Source of the DNA: Metarhizium brunneum
Lineage: Eukaryota > Ascomycota > Sordariomycetes > Hypocreales > Clavicipitaceae
Reading direction: 5' to 3'
Assembly: GCF_013426205.1 (NCBI RefSeq)
Contig: NC_089427.1
Span: forward strand, 3,534,001 to 3,598,000
DNA length: 64,000 nt
The translations under genes and the position numbers were made by a program. The notes under the pieces were generated by a model. The model saw nothing but the letters and a program-made list of their open reading frames with translations, was not told the origin of the DNA and searched no databases. Shown one piece after another: positions 57,596-64,000 of this stretch (position 1 is the first letter of the stretch; the number at the start of each line of letters is the position of its first letter).

Positions 57596-60546
57596 ATGGA
57601 TATCCAACGCTTTGCGGCTCCCAGGACCACTCGGCACTCTCCAAACATTCCGGAATACCGTTTCGGGCACGTATCCAATGCCATCTTCGAGAATGATATA
57701 GAAGAGCTCCATAGAGTTCTTTCCACCATCAGGAAAATGCCGCCGGCATCTGTCTATCAGGAAATCGTCCCAATTTGGGAAACCAAGAGGAATTTTGTCC
57801 ATGCCGTACTAAAATGGGGCGACAGAGCGCATAAATTCCAAGTCCTACAAGCAGCCGCCAGCCATATTTATCGGCATGACGAGAACGAAAATTTGGTCCA
57901 CAGTAGTGTAGCCGAAGAAATTAGTATCTGTATCCTAACCCAGTCTCCGGACGTCATTTACCACCGGCACCACGATGGCCAGCCAACCGTCCTTCATATT
58001 GCGGCAAAGTCCCGTTCAGAGGCACTCGCCCAAACAATATTTTCTAGCATGCAAAACAATGAAACGTTTGATCAACTCCTGCATGTCAGAAATAACCAGG
58101 GATCCAAGACGCCTCTCAGAATTGCGGTTGAGAATGACTCCTTGTTTTTTGTCCGCCAGATCCTGAGATACAACACGCGACCAATCAACGACAGCAAACT
58201 CTTGAAGTGGGTTCTGAACGAGGGATCCAGTGAGGCCCTTCTGACACTTATAGAGCTTCGGCCAGAAGAAATGGATGAGAGTGTGCTTCAGCATGCGCTG
58301 AAAATAAAAAGCGAGAGACTAATCAATGCGCTTAAAAATGCCCGCGAGTGCCATGATTTGTTTTTTAGGAAACGTGGATTTCTTCACCAGTTGGTAAAAG
58401 ACGGTGAAACACTTATAGTCAACACCTTATTGGATAAATTTCCGGAGCTAGCTCTAGAACTTGACGAGGAGGAAAAGCCAGTGCTGTCTTACAATTCTGA
58501 CGAGTCCATCAGGGACAGGGTGGCCGGTATTATACTCCGAACACTTCCTTCCATGTGCTCAGAAAAGCGACAGCGTTACTATCGTCTCTGTGCGGATAAC
58601 TCATCGATACCGTCCACGTCAGAAATTGTGAGGGCTTTGATAGATGATGTGCCAGGTGAGTTTTTCCCACTATAGTCATGGATTGAAAAAACGTCGCATT
58701 CTGACATCGACACAGATAAAAGTAGGTTCTCTGTTTCAACCACGTACCGCGCGCTCGGAGCCGGCGCGGATGTCGATCGGCAATTTGGGGCTAATACACA
58801 AGTCAAGGAAAAGAAATAAGCCTTTCTCTCGGAGGATTTGGCTCATGGGTGTCACACGCGGAGTCATTTCTGGGTCTCATTCAGAAATCCAACAGCTACA
58901 CCTCACCCGATGACAAACCATCAAATGCTCTGTTGCAGCTCATGTTTGAGAAGAGCTTGATTTTTGTCGATATACCTATAACGGACCTGCCCGCTCCTCG
59001 AACAGACGGCAAGCCAACGCTGATCCGTTCCGAAGTGTGGTCCATCCTGAACTGGCTGCAAAAGACAAAACATGTCGAGGGAATCTATGAGCTCAGTATC
59101 CGGGACTCGTGCTACCTCCCGCACGCTGAAAATGTCATACGGGCCTGCTTGAAAGACTTCAACATCTCCGTCCTCGATTGGCGGTGCCCTGATCTATCGC
59201 TGGAAGTGCTCCATGGCGGTGATGAGAGCAAAACCCCGATTTGCCCCGACTTGGAAACGCTAAGGTTGTATGCGCGAGGATGGCCAGCATTGGCCTATTG
59301 GACTAGCGAAGAGAGCCTTTACTTTCTTGGCAGATTTACTAGACTGAAACAGGTTGAAATCTTTGTTCTAAAGGAGTTTGTCGGCATGACACTCTGTGAG
59401 ACATATGCAACAGAGGCGACGGAACGATTCAATAAATTCAAGACGGCACACAGCAATGCTATTACCTTTCAACTCGAAATTACCCCGAAACGTTGGTCCG
59501 ACCTCAGCCCTACAGACCAACGTCCCGTGTTGCGCCGCGAGACCACAGCGGTGGAGGTTACGAAGCTCGGCGACTTCCTGTTGGCGTATGAGAGCATACA
59601 TAGGGATTTTGCCAATCAAGCATGGCGAAATGACAGGCTGGAAAAAGGTATATTGTGCAACGACCTAGACGAAAGCAGGAAGCACACACCATACATCAGA
59701 GTAGCCATCATCGACAATGGCGTTGATCCTGAATCCATCCATTGTCACAAGATCACGGGCGCCTCGTTTGTTCCGTCGCATACCGGCGAAAGCAACTGGT
59801 GGTACATTAGGCACCCGCACGGAACAAAGATGGCTCGGATTGTGACTGACCTGAACCCGCACTGTCATCTCCTCGTGGCCAAGGTGGGTGATTCCCGGTC
59901 AGATTTCAACGCCGCCAGGATAATCAAGGCGTTGGGCTGGGCAGTTGCTGCCGGTGCCGACATTATATCGCTCTCCCTAACGTTGGACAAGGAGGACGTC
60001 AACTTGGAGCTCGCTGTGAATAAGGCCGCGGCGAGCGGTGCCGTTATCCTCGCCAGCGTGCGCGGCGAAGGCGTCAACACGGAAATCAAGCCGATCCCGG
60101 CTGCCTACGGCAATGTGCTTGCCATTGGGTCCGCTGATGGCACTGGGGCGGCTTCGTCGGGCACTCTCGAGGGCCAAGCGCGCCATCTCTTCCCGGGCGA
60201 AAGGATTGTAGCCCACACCGAATATCTAGGGGGGCTGGATGATGCCCCCAACGTCTCGGGTCCTTCGGTCGCAACGGCGGTTGCGGCAGGCGTGGCGTCG
60301 CTTGTCTTGTCATGCAACCGCTTTGCGCTCTTCAAGAAACAGAATTTCAAGAGACCAAACTACCACCATAGGCTACAAGTCAATGTTGTTAAGCAGATCT
60401 TTGAACAGATGAGCGACGGAAAGTATGTTCGTCCCTGGGTGTTTTTCAAGGACGAGAAAGCGAAGCCATCATGGGGTGAAGGAGATTCAGTTCTTGACTG
60501 GATAGAAGGCAAGTACAGAGGCATTAGAGATGACGGACGAGCCTAG
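57596..60546 (+). CDS. Ankyrin-region + subtilisin-like (S8) protease
   Basis: Exon 57596-58655 and a second exon 58808-60546 with a 152-bp intron (GTGAGT donor) give 932 aa; a 60-bp alternative intron (58656-58715) has a better acceptor but runs into TAA at 58817. The N-terminal half (about 1-350) is helical with ankyrin-like repeats (TVLHIAAKSRSEALAQTIF, TPLRIAVENDSLFFVRQIL). A middle part (about 395-600) resembles the region that precedes S8 domains in fungal NLR-associated proteases. The protease domain has Asp 656 (VAIIDNGVD), His 691 (HPHGTKMA) and Ser 840 (VSGPSVATAVAAG); their spacing fits subtilases. The oxyanion Asn segment (normally SAGNEG) reads SVRGEG. Probably cytosolic: no signal peptide. 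S8 proteases in fungi control cell death, for example HET-Q2 acting on a gasdermin-like protein. It lies tail-to-tail with an NLR gene. Confidence 0.85.
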
Positions 60547-60682
60547 TTTCGATCAAATTGTATTGGATGGAAAACAATGATAGTGTCATGTTAATATATA
60601 AAGAGGGTACTTGTGTGGTGGAATATCCAATGCTACGAAACCTTTATACCGGTAGCCCTCACTCCAACTATCCGAGTCAACT

Positions 60683-63600
60683 TCAAAACACGGTGACATA
60701 GTCTGGTCCAGTCACATAGGGCCCCATTTCTACCTGTATGTCTCGTTTGTGTTCCGGCCGGAACCTAGATAGATATGAAGTTTTCAATCGGACTTTCCGA
60801 TATTGTATTGCATGGATGAGTCCCTTTTTGTACCGTGCGGTGACCATGCTAGACTTTTTGGTCGTAAACCCCGCCAAATTGGCTTCTATAATTGGCACTG
60901 GGACGAAAGGCTGCGTTTCCAAGGCGCTGCCAATCCTGTCGCCTTGAGTAACCTCGGAGTCATCCATGATAAAGAGACCCACTACCATATAGGCCTCCCT
61001 CTTTCGAATAAAATGGACATACTCTTGCCGATACCGGGGTTCGGCCAGGATGTGGTGAAGTATCCGGTCGTGATGAACAAGTTGCTCTCGCCATACATGT
61101 GGTGATTTCATTGCCATTTGAGATTCTGTTTCAGCATTCGCCTCCGCGCCCCCAAAGCCGAGAAACATCCCGACAGACGACTGCTTCTTTTTCTCTCTCC
61201 GCATTTGAAAGTCGCTTTGATGCAGCTCGTGGATAGCATCTTCTGGTATCAGCAATCGGAGATCGGCTTGTTGATTAGATGGAACAAAATCCTGCAAGGG
61301 ACTGTTCGGATTTCGTACGAGAGTACCAAGCTGGATGCGACCTATGCTAACTGGAGATTCTATGAGAATAAATGGCGTCTTGGATCTTTTGCTTCCAGCT
61401 GGTGTCGCCATGGATGAGATTCGAAGTTGCGGCCTAGACATATCGCGTGGGCTGTGAGGATGCTGCTCAACCCCAGTGTCACTGGACGCCTCATCAGCCT
61501 TGTAGTTGGACACTATCGGTGTAGTTGCTAGAACCGCTTCTGACAATAGGTTTTTGTCTATGACTTTCTCAGTTTCTGTTGACTGGGAGCTTGGAGATTT
61601 TGAGAGCGCGGGTGCTTTTTGAGATGGGGGGGAGTCATCTTGGTTGTTGATAGACTCAACCGCTTCGGTGAAACGGATATTTGATCTGGATCTTTGTGTG
61701 GAATTATGAAAGTCTGTGTCGATATTCTCGTATAATGGAGCCTTTTCTTTCAGCAACCGTTTGCTTTGTACTTGGCCAGACTTTCGAGTCTCCCAGCTCT
61801 CAAGAAGGCCGGCCACTTCAATATTCCCTTTTTCGATGGCAAGTGACACTGCCTGGGCTCTTTTTGGTTCGTCTAGCTCGGATATAGTTCCAGAGATAAG
61901 GAGCTGGCGAACAATATCGGTGTGACCGCTCTCGATTGCTGGGAAAAGTGCCTCAGAGCACTCGGCTCCAGCTCGCCGAAGAAGGTTGAAGATATCGGCC
62001 CTCCCGTGCTCCGCTGCCCAAACCGCTGCTTTCACGCTGATTGTTTTGTTGTCGCTTGTGTGTTTGAGTACATGGACATCTGGACTAGACCCTGCCTCCA
62101 ACAGAGCCTTGATTGCCTCAAGACTAGCGTGTTCGACGGCAATTGACAATGGAGTCCTCTCCTTTGAATCAGTTGCCTCTAGGCTTGCGCCGTTCCATAT
62201 CAAATTTGATAGTACCACTCCTCTATCAGCCCGGGCAGCTTTATGAAGGGCGGACCCGGATCCGCTCCCTTGACCCTCAATCTCCGCTCCATATTCCAGA
62301 AGAAGCTTGATAACGTCCATGCTGCCTATCTCACTCGCTGCGGCTACATGTTCATATTTTGGTGCTACCCCATGCAGTAGCAAGGCTCTGACTATTTCTG
62401 TGTGTCTACCATGGATAGCATTCTGAAGAGCGTCTTCTATCTCGTCATCGTAGAGTCCGTGTTGTAGGAAGAGTTGAAGAACTTCCAAGTGACCATGAGC
62501 CGCCGCATATGATAGAGGTGTCAAGCTTTTGTCGTCCCTCGTCGCAAAATCAGCAGGCTTAGCCCATTTGTCCAGGAAAAGCAGCTTCTTCTCGAGGACT
62601 CTCACTACATCTATATCGCCTCCTTCAGCAGCATAATGCCAAACAGTTTTTCGTAGGGTGTCGGCTGATGTGATGGCTTCATGAATGCGATCACGACCCT
62701 TCAATTCTGGTAAAGCGAAAAGGACCTCGAGAGCTACCGCGTGACCCATCATGGTGGCGATATGAATTGGCGTTCGGCCCATGAAATCTCGGCTGCTTAT
62801 GTTTCCCTTGGCGAGATATCTGGGAGGACCTGAAGCCCGTTGTAACAGCCCGAAATAGGTAATAAAGTGCAGCATTCCGACTCGCTTTTTCTGTGAATCC
62901 CGGAAGAACTCTGCATCCTCACAGAATAGCGCTTCCACTACAGCAAGCCTCCTTCTTTCGTCTGTCACCAGTAATTTTAGCGCTGGGTCTTCAAAGTCAA
63001 CCTTTCTGTCAAACATCAGAAGCCGCCCCCAATTGGTTGCGGCGTACTCATAGAATGGGTATTCATGGAGCCTCTGGCGATATTTTTCAGACGTGAGCGC
63101 CGGAGGTGCCAAGTCTAGACCATTGAGATATTTAATGCAGGCCGCCGCAAGCACGCTAGACGGTATGAGCAGCCCTGGATTCAACTTGTACGCCTTCTCA
63201 AGGTGTTCTTGCAAGGAGAAGTGGAAAAAGACAACCGACTTGGTGCTAGAGCTGTAACGGACGAGATCTAAGCAAACCTTTCCAATGCGAGGAATGTCAA
63301 TAGAGTCAGTGGGTTTCTCTTGCCAGTCTTTGGTTTCCATTTTGAGTACGTGCTCCAGTGCGGATGCTGGCATTGAACCCGTACTGTAAAATAGCCAGCT
63401 TAGAATGTGCTTCGCTAGATTGGAGTCGGCCGTACACTGCGACATGATTCGATTGATTTGCGCATCATACACTTGGCCAAGATCTTCGGCAAGATTGCGA
63501 AGACTGTCGTCAATGTTGAAGCCCTCTGGCAACCCATTCTCAGATAACTTGAATATGCTGTTGAGCTGTAGTTCAACAAGCAGGAACCTTTTGCAAATGG

Positions 63601-64000
63601 TAACACGTAAGCGGGATGAGGGTCTCGACGTAGTAAGGCGAAACTTACATTCCATGTTTGCTTCCTATGGCCACAAGTTCTTCCTCTATTTTGGACTCCT
63701 GCGCCCTGCTGAAGGTGGTTATTCGTTCCGAGAGCTTACTGAGCCTCGAGCGAACAAAGAGACTCATGTCTGCCGACGAGGGAGTGATGTGGATATTGAC
63801 GCATTGATCAAAGTCACGTAGACCATGAGATGGGCGAGAGGTCACAAATAGACGAGCATGGGAAGATTGAAGAGATCCGAGAAAGGCGTCCAGACCTAAC
63901 CTATGCTCGCTAGAGCACTCATCAAGAGCATCCAATACAATGAAGGCTTTGCGGAACCTCGCAAAGAGAGATAGTAGCACGCCCGTAAGTTCCGTAACCG
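60683..64000 (-). CDS. NACHT-ankyrin NLR (STAND receptor), N-terminus beyond window
   Basis: Minus strand; the gene enters from the right edge. The last part of an exon (64000-63649) holds the NACHT Walker B FIVLDALDEC and sensor segment LFVTSRPS. A 61-bp intron (63648-63588, GTAAGT donor, phase 2) leads to exon 63587-60683, restoring HGMFLLVELQLNSI. Next come NACHT helices (AKHILSWLFYSTGSMPASAL, VVFFHFSLQEHL, PFYEYAATNWGRLL), then about ten ankyrin repeats (for example GRTPIHIATMMGHAVALEVL, LTPLSYAAAHGHLEVLQLFL, RTPLSIAVEHASLEAIKALL), a polar Ser-rich linker of about 150 residues, and a C-terminal domain of about 200 residues (from about SVGMFLGFGGAEA through MVVGLFIMDD and LIHAIQYRKVRL) of unknown type. 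The P-loop and N-terminal effector domain are outside the window. The role would be ligand sensing by the repeats and nucleotide-driven oligomerisation. The visible part is intact. Confidence 0.92.

Noticed and set aside
1..64000. tRNA genes, CRISPR arrays, secondary-metabolite backbone genes (PKS/NRPS)
   Set aside because: No T-loop-like GGTTCGAATCC boxes, no regular repeat-spacer arrays and no ketosynthase or adenylation motifs were seen by eye; a tool scan could still find a tRNA.

Overview
This 64-kb window looks like a chromosomal accessory region of a filamentous ascomycete (Pezizomycotina, most likely a sordariomycete such as a hypocrealean fungus; genus not determinable by eye). The reasons are: spliced genes whose introns are almost all 47-98 bp with GT(A/G)NGT donors and CTAAC-like branch points; typical fungal families (fungal-rhodopsin SAT4-like protein, fungal APH kinases, Ppo dioxygenase-P450, fungal BTB protein, DUF2235, NACHT NLRs, subtilases); AT-rich blocks of the kind left by repeat-induced point mutation; and many small solo LTRs. 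No bacterial-type operons, tRNA, rRNA or CRISPR were seen.

Layout. 1-10150: gene-poor; one 75-aa unknown protein (2595-2822) behind a long pyrimidine-rich leader, then about 7 kb of non-coding or decayed DNA with two solo LTRs. 10153-11369: secreted class-3 lipase. 12589-12912: truncated SRPK-like kinase relic. 13704-18701: SDR, flavin monooxygenase and dienelactone-hydrolase/SnoaL-like fusion, a possible small oxidative pathway cluster. 19893-20995: BTB-like protein. 21538-23272: a CYP504-like P450 carrying three lesions. 24301-27930: a decayed NACHT-WD40 NLR, cut at its NACHT/WD40 linker by a solo LTR, with most of the NACHT domain missing. 28714-30323: APH-like kinase. 31188-32851: unknown two-exon gene. 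33944-34222: small unknown. 35112-36697: rhodopsin-like 7TM protein. 36840-37520: very AT-rich block. 37670-39479: protein with a degenerate HNH-like region fused to an APH kinase. 41544-42695: soluble HMG-CoA-reductase-like protein. 44114-45251: 7TM membrane protein. 46667-49991: Ppo-type fatty acid dioxygenase-P450. 50976-52822: DUF2235 (Tle1-like) hydrolase. 55573-64000: a probable allorecognition/immune cluster: an unknown 319-aa protein, an ankyrin-subtilase, and a NACHT-ankyrin NLR that runs off the right edge.

The strongest biological theme is fungal innate immunity/heterokaryon incompatibility: one dying NLR locus broken by retrotransposon debris, and one apparently live locus where a subtilisin-like protease gene lies tail-to-tail with an NLR gene. 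Eight solo LTRs in two length classes (about 250 and 200 bp) are scattered between genes, six with perfect 5-bp target duplications and none with an internal gag-pol region here, so the region has seen repeated insertion and LTR-LTR excision. All exon structures were worked out by hand from reading-frame continuity and splice signals; family names rest on recognised motifs, not on searches.
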